A stretch of 64,000 nucleotides of DNA. Origin: Chamaecyparis obtusa (taxonomy: Eukaryota; Streptophyta; Pinopsida; Cupressales; Cupressaceae). This document shows, piece after piece, positions 37,151 through 49,869 of this stretch. Within the stretch, counting starts at the first letter, position 1. Every line of letters begins with the position of its first letter. The position numbers were made by a program, and so were the translations under genes. The DNA lies in assembly GCA_027943335.1 (NCBI GenBank), contig BSBK01002161.1:2580001-2644000 (forward strand). The letters run 5' to 3'. A model generated the notes under the pieces. That model was given only the letters and a program-made list of their open reading frames with translations. It made no database searches and was not told where the DNA came from.

Positions 37151-39643
37151 AATAATTTTTAAACTTTCCTAAGGGGAGAGAGCCCAATTACTGATACTGA
37201 TGGATGACATTCACCTTTGACCATTGCATATCCTTAAAAGTGATGTACAACTGCTCAATTAATAAATACATTTTATTTCTTAAAAGGGTGCAGATATCGT
37301 ATATACCATGGGGAAAAGTCCTTCATACATTTTTAAATTTTGTCTACACAAGTGGAGCACTTTGAGGGGATGGAAAAATGTGTAATGCCCCCAGGGAACC
37401 TAGGAGAAATTAACCTAAACATGTTACTAAGTTTACCAAATATTTTTTCCTTTAAGAGTTTACAATCAACAATAAATAACAATGCGGAAGCAATCTAACA
37501 TAAGATAATACATATTCATAAATGTAACCCATTAACAGATTACAAGTCTCAAGGGTTCCATGACGTAAAATTATGTAAATATAAATTAATCTATTAAGAA
37601 CAATTCATAAAATAATCACATGATATATCTTAGGTTCATTTTAAAACCCAAATTAAAGTATTCCTAATCCTTTACTTAATCATAATGAAAATAACACAAT
37701 TCATAAAGTACACTAACATATTCATTTCAACTGACCAATAGTAAGATACATTTATTACATCAATGTAATCAAAGGTACATACAACAAGATACAAATTGAT
37801 ACATCATAGTCTTCAAGATAATACATCTTCCATTGCACATGTCGCATGGATAACAATAATACAATACAAGTACATATATATTTCCTGAAATCAATGTCAC
37901 TAACCAATACATGAAAATGGAATACAAGATATACATCTCATGAGAAATTCTCCAAGCAAAGAACATGAAGATAGAAGCAGCATCAAGGATCATCCAAGCA
38001 CAAAGTCACGAACGTCGAATCTCAATGGTAATAGAATCACTACCACCTGACCACGTGGTCCACTCCCACTGTGCTTAGGAGATAACACCAGACCTCACTC
38101 AAGGAATCAACCAAACAAGAAAGACTAATGCAATGGTACACTAGATAAAATGGTAGTAAAGGATATAAGGTTATTAAGTACAAATGATCATGACACAATT
38201 TAGGTGTACCAAATGCAACGTAGGAACCTAGGACACATATAGGGAAGTGTCATCACATGAGTCAACTTTAAGATCACCTGGTAGTCTCTATGGACTTCGG
38301 CCCCTTGTAACTCTATGTGGTATCAGTAGTCCTTTCAAACAGACAAGGCTACTAACTATGCCATAACACACACCTCACTGGGCAAAAAGCATCATCTCCC
38401 ACTCCCATCCTTAGCCTATACTAGCACTCAAGGCATGGGCGAGGAACCATTATCTTTTTAATGTTTCTATCCTAGTAAATTTATTAAGTTATCACTCATT
38501 AAGTCAAATTACAAAGGATACCTAGGAAGCCACTTTAGGGCTCTGACGCCTCCAAAGGAAGCCACTTCCCTTATATGCTCCTAGATAACCTACCCTAATT
38601 CTCCCGACAAAAGAACCAAAGAATAAGCAAAACCAAAATCATAAAAGATTTTCATAAATCAATTAACCATAAATGTCATCAAAGACAAGTGTTGGAGCAT
38701 AATAAAATCTCATCCCATACAAGGATCCAAACTATCCATCCCATACTAGACATAACAATCACCAAACCATATACACATGGTCCTAAAACACAAGTTCAAT
38801 AATCATCAAGAGCATTAATAGCATCATTCTCCAACATGGAGTAATACATAATCAAAGACCATCAGTCACATCGTAGAACAACCATATTAGAAGAAACAAG
38901 GTGACCAAGTTAATTAAGACTCCAAACAACAATAGTCAACACCTTCCATGGTTAAAAGGAGTAATGATCGAGACTCAATAGGAAAATTACATCACATCAC
39001 ATATATACCTAAAATAACACTCATAATTGAGACACCAAAAAGGTTATAAATTTTCCACCATATCAACCGAAAGCGTAAAAGACATAAATTAATAAAATAA
39101 ATTTTAAGTTCCAAAGATAAAATCTTACCTAAGCCATCACTCTACCCATATCGACAATTAATCACAAATGAAAACAAAATGAAACTCCAATAACAATACA
39201 CAACAATTAACATTTAATTATAGTCTAATTAAAACTTATAATTCTTTACCTTTTAGTTAACTAAAATCAAAATAAATTCTTAATTAATTAAATTAATTAT
39301 ATCCTATCTCAAAATATAATTAATAAAATAAAACACCAATTAAACAAATATACCCTTAATTATATTTTTTAAAATACAACTTAATTTATGAAATTAATAT
39401 AAATCATATATTAATCAAATATTTTACAATAATTAATATATGCATTAATTAAATATCAAACAGCATAAATATTAATTTATTTATTATAAACTAATTCATA
39501 AATTAAACAAACTTAATTAAATTATTAATAATACCAAATAAAATTAATTAAATCAACATTTTTAAAAGTTTTTTTTTTTAATATGGGAGAGGGGATTACG
39601 TGGCCCCACTTCCCCTCCCTATCTTTTAAAGATTAAAAAAAAG

Positions 39644-39652
39644 TATATATAG
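39644..39652 (+). promoter_or_regulatory. TATA-box-like motif
   Basis: TATATATAG lies in a short GC-richer patch (GGGAGGGAGTTGGGG follows) within an AT-rich block. It would fit a core promoter of the proposed LTR; no transcript is known. Confidence 0.25.
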
Positions 39653-39947
39653 GGAGGGAGTTGGGGTCAACTCCCACTCCCATGCATCTACAAGGAATAG
39701 GGTGTGTTTTAAATAAGTCGCCCTTCCTTTAATTTAAAAGTTGTTGTGGTGGGGACCGCCTTCAAGGTGAGTCTCTCCACTTTTTTTTTCCTTTTTTTCT
39801 TTATTATATATTTTGTTTTTACTTTATTCTTTCTAAATTTTTTTTTAAAACAAATCTTTTTATCAGAATTTTTTGTGCCCAAACAACAAACACAATTTTT
39901 TATTTTTTTTAAATTAAAACAAGAGAGATGGGTAATTGAATATATTA

Positions 39948-39961
39948 TGTGTGTGTGTGTG

Positions 39962-40049
<88 letters not shown>
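39948..40049. repeat. Compound self-complementary microsatellite (TG)n-(TA)n-(AC)n
   Basis: TG repeats at 39948-39970, TA repeats at 39972-40040 and AC repeats at 40041-40049. The two outer arms are complementary, so the whole block can fold into one hairpin. Tyr-Ile repeat frames here are artefacts. Confidence 0.95.
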
Positions 40050-41586
40050 TACATATTTATATATTTTTTATAAATTGAATAACAACAGGTACAAACAATT
40101 TCTCTCATTTTTTTAAACAGACAAATTGTAAGCCTCAAATGCATAAATTAATCTGGGTATTTTCTATAAAAAAAATTGAGGGGTTTTAATTGATCTTCCT
40201 TCCAAACCATATGCCATCTTTGAATTTCCTACAAGATTATCTACAACAAAGTTGAACCTAGGGTTTCCAGGTAAATTTTCTCTCACAAAGAATTCAAAAT
40301 CAATATTCCAAATTTCTTACCATACATAAATTTGAAACCCTACTGGATTCAAACCAAAATTAAAATAAGAATTTGCATGCACACACAGATCCATTCTCTA
40401 CAACCAATTTTCTAGAATTCAAACATGGAAGATAATCATAAACATCTAAATTACTCAGATTTGACAGTCACGAAGAATACACTCATTCCATAAATATAGA
40501 AAATATAATCGCAAGGGTTTCTAAACCTTACCTCAAACACCAAAAAGATAAATTCGGCGATGACTAGAAATGAAGGTAAATCCAAGCTCTCAAAAATTTC
40601 TCCAAATCAAATCCTTCACAAAAATTCTCCAAACCTGTGTGTTGAGAATTGTGGCCAAGCCTTCCTAATACAGGAATCAAACTCGACATCTAAATTTTAG
40701 AACTCAACAGCTTTGTTCACATCAATTCCCTAATTTCCTCAATCCTAGATTCGAAACTCAAGTCTCTTTCTCTTTTTGTTTATGTTATCTCACTTAACTC
40801 AAAATTGACTAATCCTTTTATTAATTTAATTAAATTTGTTTTGTGCAACTAAATTACAATTAAATTATATTAAATAATAACATTTAGTCTAAAGTTATTT
40901 TCCACATATTAATTAATTTTTAAATTAATAAATTACCTTTTCAAAAAGTTGAATTTATAAATAATTAAATATCATAGTGAATGTATGTAATAAATCTTCA
41001 TTAACTAAATACCTTTATTTCTTAAACATGATTTTTAACTAAATCATTAAATTTTTAAAAAATGTATCTAATTAATTTATATTAATTAAATACCCCTCCA
41101 ATTAAAATCTATTAATCTTTATTTTCATAGTTAGGCTTTTAATTAAGTCTTTTATATAATCAATGATATTTAATTAATTTTCATTAATTAAATATCCATA
41201 TAATTAATATTTTCATATCCATCCAATATAATTATTTTAATCTCATAATTAATCTTAATTAAATCTTTAATACATTAATAACACAAAACACACATCAAGG
41301 CACCTGACCAAAAAATACAAAGAAAAACTCGATTAAACCCAAAAGTAAAATCATGCTGAAAGAAAGAGTTTACGAATGACGTCACCTTGATGAATTCAGA
41401 GGGTAACAGAAAAGATACGTGTCCACTGTCTAAGGACAATAATTGGCTTAGGTTGGGATTTAGACTTGGATTCTATATCCCCTCTTTTACCATTGAGATA
41501 TTGCAATAGGGAACGCTCATCATGACAATTCAGGGAAGTCGATGCCCAATACCTAAAATATTGCATAAAAGATGAGCATGTACAAC

Positions 41587-41746
<160 letters not shown>

Positions 41747-42052
41747 GACAATGGTAGGGATCGGCCGATCGTGTGGATCTCGCAAGCAAGTAACTATGAC
41801 TCCTTCCCTCAACCACATCAGGCACGTCAAATAGAAAAGTAAAACATACACACCAACCATACACGTGCAAGTATGGAGTTAGTAAAAATCATATGATAAG
41901 TAACATTGTCATATATAATTAATCATCAATAACTAACTAACACATGATATAAATCAAATGATTTAAAGTATCATAGCACTGAATCATTAAATGTAATTGA
42001 AGATCTAATATTCATAAAAAGTGGTCTAAATGAGTTGACATCATAATTATAA

Positions 42053-43709
42053 ATGGCGGCAAAGAGGTGGGCACTAAAAAATGATTATTCCCAATATGGA
42101 ATGCAAGGATTAAACTCCTCTTTTATTGATGGGTTTCTACAAAAGGTTTATGTAATTGTATTCAAGTCTATAATTTTGAAACTTGGGCAAGCCTCTTTGC
42201 TAAGTTTTCTCCTACTTTTCCTAAGATAAGTGGGGACCATGTTTGTATTAATCCTCGCAAGCATGATGAATATAAAAATGATTATACAATGTATTATATC
42301 TATAGAGAGGGAGAGGTTTTTGAATTTATTGAATTCATTAATGGCTACAATATAGGTTTGTACATACAATTTTCTACCTCCTAAGAGGATAGGAGGGTTA
42401 TGGCAGGGGTAATTTCCTTTGAAATCAGTTAAGAAGTGATAGCATAGGATACTAGGCTATCCATGGAGGGTATAAAGTGCAATAAAACTAGTCGAGTGTC
42501 AGAAAATGAAATCCTTAATAGATTCTTTAGAAGGAATTAAGCTTTGGTCAAAATGAATGGTGGTTATGAAAGGGGACATCTTCTGCCACCATGGAGTCGG
42601 GTTTGTCTCATGATTATGAAATATTTTACCTTAGAAGGTTGGTTCAAAGTGTGCTATTTTTATCATATGCCACTTATTAACCACTTTAGGAACCATGAAC
42701 TTATTTCATTCTTGTTTTTCTTTCCTAAATACTTAGATAGTTCTTTTAAGGAAGTGGTGGAGGCTTCGAAAACTCAGGGCAAAAATCCCATCCCTCTGCA
42801 CTAGGCTCTAATTTATAAGTTGTATACTTTTTTCTTGGTTCTTTGTCCACCCTAACTCAATCTTTCCCCCACCTACCAACATTATTAATGCTCCTAGCCC
42901 AAGTAAAAAGAAGTGCATTTGCCACCCTGGTGCCTCTAAGATTGCTTCTAGGTAGGGAATCCTAAAACCCCAACTCCTTCTATGATTGCTATGGAACTCT
43001 GTGTTTTTAAAAGTAAATCTTCTAAACCCCTAACTATCAATAAAAGGAAAGGAGAAAAACCCCTTCCCTAACCAAAGAGCCCAAATTATCAATTTAGGAG
43101 GTGTTAAGTGAGGAGGAAGATGACAATAGGGAAGAATATAGCAATCCATAAAGGTCCCATAAGCTAGCATCCCACTATGTGGAAAAGGTAAAAAATCCTA
43201 GTTGGTTGACTATAATTGAAAGGAGGGAAAGGACCAATGGAGTGGGAAAATTGTGGGGAAAGGTGAGAAAGTGGAGATTGCTGACAATAAAGTAGTTGAA
43301 AGAAACTATTAACAGTTTTGAGAAATCTATAACTAATAACTCCACTCACATTTTTGGTAGTATGAAAATAGAGCTTGTTGATTTAACTGGGGATATGATG
43401 CTATAGGGGGAGACTACTAACACAACTGTTCTCAAAGGAAATTGAAATGATTACTAGATTATGGCCACTGAATTGGATATGTTGAGGACTAAGTTAGGAG
43501 GGTTAAAAATTAAGACTTTTGACATGGAAAAACATATGGGGAGTATCTTGAGAATCAACCTCCATGTGATGCAAAGTTCAACAACCTCCCTATGTCTCAT
43601 GCATCACAAGGTGTTGAGTAAGGATGTAGAGAGTGAAGGAAACTACAAGGAACTATTCAATTTCCTTACATATTCAACTGGAGCCAAGTCTCTATCAATT
43701 GAGATCTAA
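42053..43709 (+). pseudogene. Pseudogene b: plant-transposon-protein-like domain, charged linker, C-terminal helix
   Basis: A possible start ATG at 42053 reads MAAKRW. Across frameshifts come SGDHVCINPRKHDEYKNDY, EFINGYNIGLYIQFSTS and VISFEIS, then LLPPWSRVCLMIMKYFTLEG, FYHMPLINHFRNHELISF and PIPLH-stop-ALIYKLY. Pseudogene c (60 kb) aligns motif by motif: GGDLIHTNPNNCDEFKL, then LPSDWKDVAFMLIKFMTLEG, then PPLHKGLILHLY. Copy a in element D shares the second half. An acidic patch (SEEEDD, about 43100) and a 3' frame (43461-43709, MATELDMLRTKLGGLK) follow. The sequence 43730-44125 looks like its 3' untranslated tail, ending GATTAATATAATAAAC, and matches fragment e. Function unknown. Confidence 0.5.
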
Positions 43710-43729
43710 CATAATTCAGCTAGCCATGC

Positions 43730-44125
43730 ATGATTCTCTTTAGATCTATTTTGTTTACATAATTCTTTCTTTTTAGGGGCTTTCTGTAAAAACTCCTTTT
43801 ATTTTTGTCTGTTGGAAAACTAGACTTTGGTTTTAGTAAGAAGTTTTTTTACTTTCTAGTTTTTTGGGCTTTGCTACTAGCTTACCGGACTTTGGTTCCA
43901 TGGTGAACATTTAAATTAATTATAGTTTGATGTTAGTTTTAGCTATGAATACATTCTTGGATTATGTGTTGTTAGTTGTTGCCTACAATGTGTTGTTTTT
44001 TCTTAGTAGTGGTTTTCTATGTTGATTTGTTGTTAGTGTGTTGTTAACTAAGTTTGTTGCGCCTTTGGTTTGTGGTTTTGTAAGGGACAAGACCCTTGTT
44101 TATTGTTGATTAATATAATAAACAA
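43730..44125 (+). repeat. 3' tail of pseudogene b, also found in fragment e
   Basis: T- and G-rich sequence with GGTTTTGTAAGGGACAAGAC and GATTAATATAATAAAC near the end. The minus strand of 61431-61873 reads GGTTTTGTAAGGGACAACAC and GATTAATATAAAAAAAA at the same place, so both are copies of one repeat 3' end. Confidence 0.6.
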
Positions 44126-44129
44126 GAGC

Positions 44130-45079
44130 CATATTCGATGAACATGAGGAATAAGAATCTCCCATGATAGCTCTAATGATGCTTTCATTATATTGAAATG
44201 GACACAGCAGAAGGGTGAGCCATTTTTTTGTTAAGATTCAAATAATCAAAATAATTAATTATGATATTAGTTTTATATAATAATTAAATTATAATTATAA
44301 TTTTAGTCTTTATTTTTTTTCATCAAAATAAACTTGATTTTTATAAATTTGAGATTTATATTTTTAAGTTGAATATATTATAGAAATTATTTATTTATAT
44401 TATGATTGGTTTAATAAATTTGGTGTTATGGAAGTGCATTTGTAGGAATGATAGTGATTTTTTTCTACAAATATATGAATTGTAATAATTCTTTATTTCT
44501 CTAAATATATCTAATAAATCAATTAACTATTTTATACAAAATTTTAAATAAAAATTAAACTATTTCATTACTAAAACATTTTTATAAAAAAACTAAATTC
44601 AATTATTGTATAAATTTTTTATAATTATAATTTTATATTTTTTTAAAATCACAATTTTTTTAAAGTAAGCATCTAAGATTTATTTTAGAGTTGTAATTTT
44701 TTTAAATATACATCATTTGTATTTTAGTTTTAATTGGCATGATCACCTCATTACACTCTAAAAATACTTCCCCTCTTACAACCACTTATGTATGCTACTC
44801 CACATAATAAATATTTAAAATAATATTTTATATAAAATGAAGTAACTCTAAAAATAAAAAAATTAAACATTTTTTTTCATCCAAATAATTGTGTTATTAA
44901 GTTATGTTATATATTAAAATTTTATTTTGTAATTCATAAATTAATTAACTAAATATTTTACTTAATTCTAAAGTAAATAATAATTTATAAAAACAAATTT
45001 TGAATAATAAATAAAATAATTTAATAAAAAAAAATTGTTTGATAAATATAATTATGGTGTTTATCTTTTTAATAAGGAA
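44130..45079. other. AT-rich sequence, nothing recognised
   Basis: Very AT-rich, no coding frame or matching repeat seen. Confidence 0.5.
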
Positions 45080-45145
45080 GACTAGATATTTTTCACAACA
45101 AATCAAATTGTGATATTGCTATGAGAATTCTCACAACGATATCTA
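45080..45145 (-). repeat. Small Cassandra-like LTR fragment
   Basis: AGATATTTTTCACAACAAAT and GTGATATTGCTATGAGAATTC resemble the LTR end at 47757-47820 (AGATATTTACCACAATAAGC, then ATGGTATTTCTATCAAGATTC). Confidence 0.35.
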
Positions 45146-45499
45146 CTACCTTTTTGTCCAACTAACTTTTAAAAATTAAAAACCACAATTTGCATGCAAA
45201 ACAATTTACATGTGTGTTAAATGTTCCTTACCTCTATGTTGATCCCAAGGATCATTTACGCTAAGGTTATTTGGGGGATTTTAGTAGTGGGTTTATTTAA
45301 TTATGATTTTATATTTATTAATATTCTTACATTAAAATTAATTTTTTAATATATTTTAAATTATAATAAAAATATAAATTCATATATAATTATAAAAATA
45401 TTACATTTAAATTAATAATATGATATATAGTTTTGTGAATCCTTCATTGTTGGACTCAAAAGATAACCTTTTGATGAATTCTAAAAGTGAGGTGAAATG

Positions 45500-45900
45500 G
45501 AATGTTTCACAACTAGGCTAGATCAAGATAATCTTTGATGGTGCATCAAAAGGACTTAAGAATGAGAGGATCCATTGTTCGAAATCACTTGAGAGAAGTC
45601 TTAGTGATGAGATCAATCCTATTGAAAGTAACAATAAACAATGATCTACAAAATTTAGAGCAACCTTAAGTAGGGTGACATTCATTTAGAAATTGAAAGT
45701 AGAAATTTTTTATGTTGAAGGGGATTCACTACTAGCTACCAATACAACTAGACAGAGATCATTCTTTAACTAAACCTCCAAAAACGGGCTCATACAATAT
45801 GGGAATTGATTTGAAAAAAAATTAACTTCTAAATAACTCATGTTTAGAGGGAAGGCAATTATGTGGCTAATGAGCTAGCCAAAGAGGCATAAAAAAAACA
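45500..45900 (+). pseudogene. LINE RNase H remnant
   Basis: After a stop, IKIIFDGASKGLKNERIHC corresponds to the start of the plant L1 RNase H (LNFDGAskG, first aspartate). YVEGDSLLATN carries the later aspartate, and REGNYVANELAKEA is the typical end (HV.REGN..AD.LA). Several stops. Upstream polymerase sequence is not recognised. Confidence 0.6.
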
Positions 45901-45959
45901 CTCCTATAGTACCAACAATTTATGACATAAGAAACTGACATTGGAAAAGGTGGAGATAT

Positions 45960-47756
45960 TCTTTATTTGTGAAAGGGCTCATTTATCGCATGACATACTA
46001 TGACATATAAGGTTGTTGTAATTATTCTATAATTTGGAGAATGGTACAGTAAGATTTGATTGGTGATTGTTATGATAGCCTTTACCTAATCTAAGCCCAC
46101 ATGGTTGTATGATATCTCAATGTAAATTAGTAGCTATTACCAATAACTTTTGTATGAGGCAAGTATACTTGGAGGACATGTAAAGTGGCCTCACAATAGA
46201 TGAAGTAAATTATGAAATGTATAGGGAGGACATTTAGGTTGATGGGGCAATGAAGTAATAATTTCTAGGAGGAAAGATTAAAAATAAAGGGAAGGGATTC
46301 CCTTTTGAAACCATAGCTTTGAGAAAGCACTTTGTGTCTGTATTTTTGGGTGTGTTGATGAGAGAAAAGTTGGTAGTGATGGACATGCCAGTGGGATTAC
46401 TCGATAAAATACTTTCTTGGGGGGAGTAGATCTAATAATAGGTTAAGACACGCTCTTAAATCTAGCCATTTTTTTTGTTTTCCATACCATTGTGATGGTG
46501 TTGGGGATGCAGTTTCTTTGGTTCGATCACTATTTTTAGAGTAACTTGGACATGGGGGCTATGTTTTTGGAATCTATAATTGATGTAGGGGAAATGAATG
46601 ATATGGAAAAGAATATTTGTAAGAGGAATAAATGGAAACATTTTGGGAGAACTAGACGATGCATTGGAGAACATCAATGAGAATTTAGACATCCCTCACT
46701 CAAAAGATTTTTATATGGTCTGAAGGTGCAGCCAGGAGGTGGAAAAATATCCTATCATACATTGCCCAAACCCATCAATCATTCCATGAGATGAAAAATG
46801 TTGGGTTGCAATGTGTCTTTTTAGAAGCTAATGCTTGGGCTAGAATCTGAAGAGTAGGATATGTGGTTGCAGTGGTATATTTGGGAATAAGGTCTAATGT
46901 TATTCAATAGAGAGGGCTTGGATGCAAATATGGATACAAAAGATGATGGGAGGTTTGGACAATAGGATGACAAATGAGAAATTTATAATGAAGACTCTTT
47001 AGAGTCATCTAAGGTGTTAGAAAATCATGCAAGTTGTGGTTAGGAATGAAAATTCAATGCTTGTCTCCTCTTCATTAAGAAAAAAGTAATTTCTTTGTCA
47101 TTTTTTGTTATGCAATGGAGTTAGGAGAGTTATGCTTTAGTTTTCATGGTAATTATCCATTTTGAGTTATGAGCTTCAATAGATAACATATGGAATACAA
47201 GGTTGTAGAAGTGGGAACTCCCTTTCTGCATAGGATTTATTGAGTGGCACGAGTATAAAATGTGGGTATTTAGGGTTGTAGTTACTCCACTTTTCTATTA
47301 GAGTAATGTAACGGCATATATTATGATGAAGAGAATAGTAGTGGTTAGATGTATTAGCACTTCAAGTAGTATACTTTATGGAGTTATTTGAAAGTTTGAA
47401 CACATCTTCTTTGTAAAAATAATTTATATTTTAATATTTTAATATAATGGGTGCAACCCCTTAAGAAGCTATCTTTGCTAATAAGAAATGTATAGTTTTG
47501 TGAATAAACATTAAGATTAGTTGTAATTTTATTTTATTATTTAATAATGATCAGGTAAAATTTATAAAATTTTGTTTTCAAATTTGTAAATGATTTGATT
47601 ATCTATGTAAAAGTTATTTTTAACAGGTTTATAGAATTGATCGTTAGCTATGTATAGCTGGTAGGACAAAAGTAGGACTTGTATGGAGAGTATACTTTTA
47701 CTATATATAAAAATTATTAAAAGTAAAAAGAATTCAATTAATGACAAGATAATGAT
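45960..47756. other. Mostly unrecognised; possible LINE tail near 47445-47490
   Basis: There are no convincing frames. GGGTGCAACCCCTTAAGAAG followed by TTTGCTAATAAGAAATG (about 47450-47490) is the kind of 3' end seen in plant L1 elements and may end the LINE that starts left of 45500. Confidence 0.35.
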
Positions 47757-47949
47757 TGATAAGTGGGAGATATTTACCACAATAAGCCAAATTATGGTAT
47801 TTCTATCAAGATTCAACAATGTAGTTTTTGAGTCTAACTCATTGACCCATGTTTCATGAGTAGGTTTACAAGAACCCATCTCTCATGAGAATTAATTAAA
47901 CACTTAAAACTCATTGCATCTAGGTGATTCTCACAAGTGTGAAACATTG

Positions 47950-48045
47950 GGCCTTCCTAGGAGATCACCCATTTAAATATTACTCCAACTGAAGCATGCT
48001 TAAACATGGAAATTCCTTTGAGGTTAAGCCCATTTAGCTTGCTAC
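47950..48045 (-). promoter_or_regulatory. 5S-rRNA-like internal promoter in the LTR
   Basis: Minus strand TTTAAGCATGCTTCAGTTGG aligns with the 5S A-box (GTTAAGCGTGCTTGGGCG), and AAATGGGTGATCTCCTAGG with the C-box (GGATGGGTGACCTCCTGGG), at the right distance and order. Several core bases differ, so it is not a working 5S gene; in Cassandra this region gives RNA polymerase III promoter likeness. Confidence 0.7.
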
Positions 48046-48055
48046 CCCATTTGCA

Positions 48056-49663
48056 AAACCTTTAACAAGTGTTTTTTTGTAGGTAAAAATTTCATTTTAT
48101 TGCTAGATTGAGATTTAAGCCTAGCCCGAACTAAGGATGCTTACAAATGGGGAACCATCTCCCCTAAAAAATCCCACTATAATAAATAGATCATCCCAAT
48201 ACTATGATCTATAAACAAGTCAAGCTATTAAGATTTTCCATTTTATCTCTTTTTTGTCTGGGATTGAAGAAGCATGTCAAAAGTTACTCCACTTTTTTCC
48301 TTCTTGTCCTTCCCCTTTACAAATTTCCATCCACCTTCCAACCTTATAGTCTCCTTTTTCCAATCTAACCTTTATTCCATGAGGGATTCCCCCTCCCCAA
48401 CTGGACTACATATAGTATGTTAGAACTTGGACCTAATCCTCAATCATTTGATTCCTCTCCCCATTATCATATGACTTGATTTGTCCTTTCTCTTTAAAAC
48501 AATCTAGAGTAACTATATTACCATTCTTCTTCACCTCTAACTCTCCATCTCCACCAAGATCCAAAAAAAGGTATAATGTAGTGGATTTAGAGAGCTCTCA
48601 TCCACCATAAAAAAAAATCACCCAAGGAATTTCCAACAACCTCAAAACAAGATTCAAACCAATATTATAAAGGAAGATTAAGAAGTCTTACCCAAATAGG
48701 AACCGGATTAAATAATTCAATTACAGGATTGAAAGTTGGATGTCAGGGTTTCAAAATGAGCATATATGAGTCCTCCTAGCTCTAATGGTTGACACATATA
48801 ATATTGTTCCTATCCTTTGCATTTTTTAAAACAATAAAAAAGAACCCTCGAGCATTAGGGTAAATATAGATACACCCATCTAAAATGGGTTCCCAGTTAT
48901 CTGAAATTAGTTTGTGCAGATCATATAAGCTCGGCCAAAACCCTCTAAGTATTTCGATTAGGCCAAGTGTAGAAAAAACTTTTGCATTGTACAACGCTTC
49001 CTTTTCAACTTATTCTGCTAGATCCATAGAAATTGATCTTACCCTATTATTCACATAGGGTTTTAGCAGACCAAAATCCACCCCGTTAGCATGCTATGAA
49101 TGTTTCCCCATCCTTCTTCCCTTGTCCAACACATGGGTGAGTATCAAAAGATCCCCATCCTAACAAGTTTGTGGGCCTCTTGCATCACACTCCGTTGAGT
49201 CTCCTTTACATGTATCTGCCAAATAAACCCCCTTCTCTCACCAAAGACCATGTCTAGCCTCCTAACAACACCACTCCTGAGACTTTCCCATAGATGGAAT
49301 TTTTTTGGGAAAAACCCTAGAAAAAGCATCTAAATGCCCAAGGTTTTTTGTTGCGGTCAAAGATGGTTCCCCTTTTACAAAGTTTTTGAAGTTTTCCATT
49401 TTCAACATGTAAGAAAGGGAAACGTTACTATAGTGTACACCCCCTTTAATCTTTTCCAAATGGACTACACAAATTGATTTTAGATAATTGGGAACCCATT
49501 CTTCCCCTACATGATATTCTACACAAAAAATCAGCCCAAAGTCTATACCCTCATACTTTGTAGAAACACGATCCTTTTACTCTAAATTGTAGGAGCCTTA
49601 TCAGTGATAAAAGCCCTAATAACGATGGGATCCATCTCATTCTCTAAACCTTTAACAAGTGTT
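48056..49663 (-). mobile_element. DUF4283 retrocopy (RT-less LINE-type insertion) with perfect 18-bp duplication
   Basis: AAACCTTTAACAAGTGTT occurs at 48056-48073 and again at 49646-49663. Between them lies a 1572-bp insert on the minus strand that ends in a short A-tail (T-run at 48072-48078) preceded by AATAAAATG. The coding part spans about 49460-48300; the DUF4283 domain at 48960-48580 reads LRGFWPSLYDLHKLISDNW, IYIYPNARGFFFIVL, KNAKDRNNI, LKP-stop-HPTFNPVIEL and VPIWVRLLNLPL. There is no polymerase or endonuclease sequence. It is either a retrocopied mRNA of a DUF4283 gene or an ORF1-only LINE derivative. Confidence 0.82.
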
Positions 49664-49869
49664 GTGTCTTATGGACCATTCAATATAGATCTCCTTTAGC
49701 TCATCAATTGATAAGTAGGAGAAATTTTCTACAAGTCAAATTATGATATTACTATCAAGATTTAGTTGTGTAGTTTTTGAGTCAAATTCATTGACCCAAA
49801 TTTCATGAATCATTGGTCAATGAGTTTGAGTTAGAAACTACACAATTGAATCTCGATAACAATATCACA

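Larger units (their letters stand above)
37381..41400. other. AT-rich non-coding block, possible long LTR or solo LTR
   Basis: The block opens with TGTAATGCCCCCAGGG, a form common at plant gypsy LTR starts. It has no coding region, contains a TATA-like promoter, and has two long stretches of degenerate TTAATTAAAT units (39200-39560 and 40790-41290). No second copy, primer site or target duplication was found, so the LTR idea is only a suggestion. Confidence 0.3.
47757..49868 (-). mobile_element. Cassandra-like TRIM element with 5S-rRNA-like LTR, interrupted and rearranged
   Basis: An LTR of about 330 bp runs from TGATAAGTGGGAG (47757) to 48073, is interrupted by the DUF4283 retrocopy, and continues at 49664 to about 49679. 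Roughly 30 bp of interior follow (minus-strand TTGATGAGCT and AAAGGAGAT may be primer site and polypurine remains). A second LTR start TGATAAGTAGGAG lies at 49708 but survives only to about 49812. A third LTR piece in inverted orientation (49814-49868) forms a hairpin with it. On the minus strand 48045-47950 resembles 5S rRNA. LTRs with 5S sequence and a tiny interior are the mark of Cassandra elements. Confidence 0.65.

Noticed and set aside
47562..47879. A 105-residue minus-strand frame
   Set aside because: It overlaps the Cassandra-like LTR end and its flank; the coding appearance is chance.
47950..48045. A genuine 5S rRNA gene
   Set aside because: Only the promoter-box regions match and several conserved bases differ; the sequence lies in a short LTR, as in Cassandra elements.
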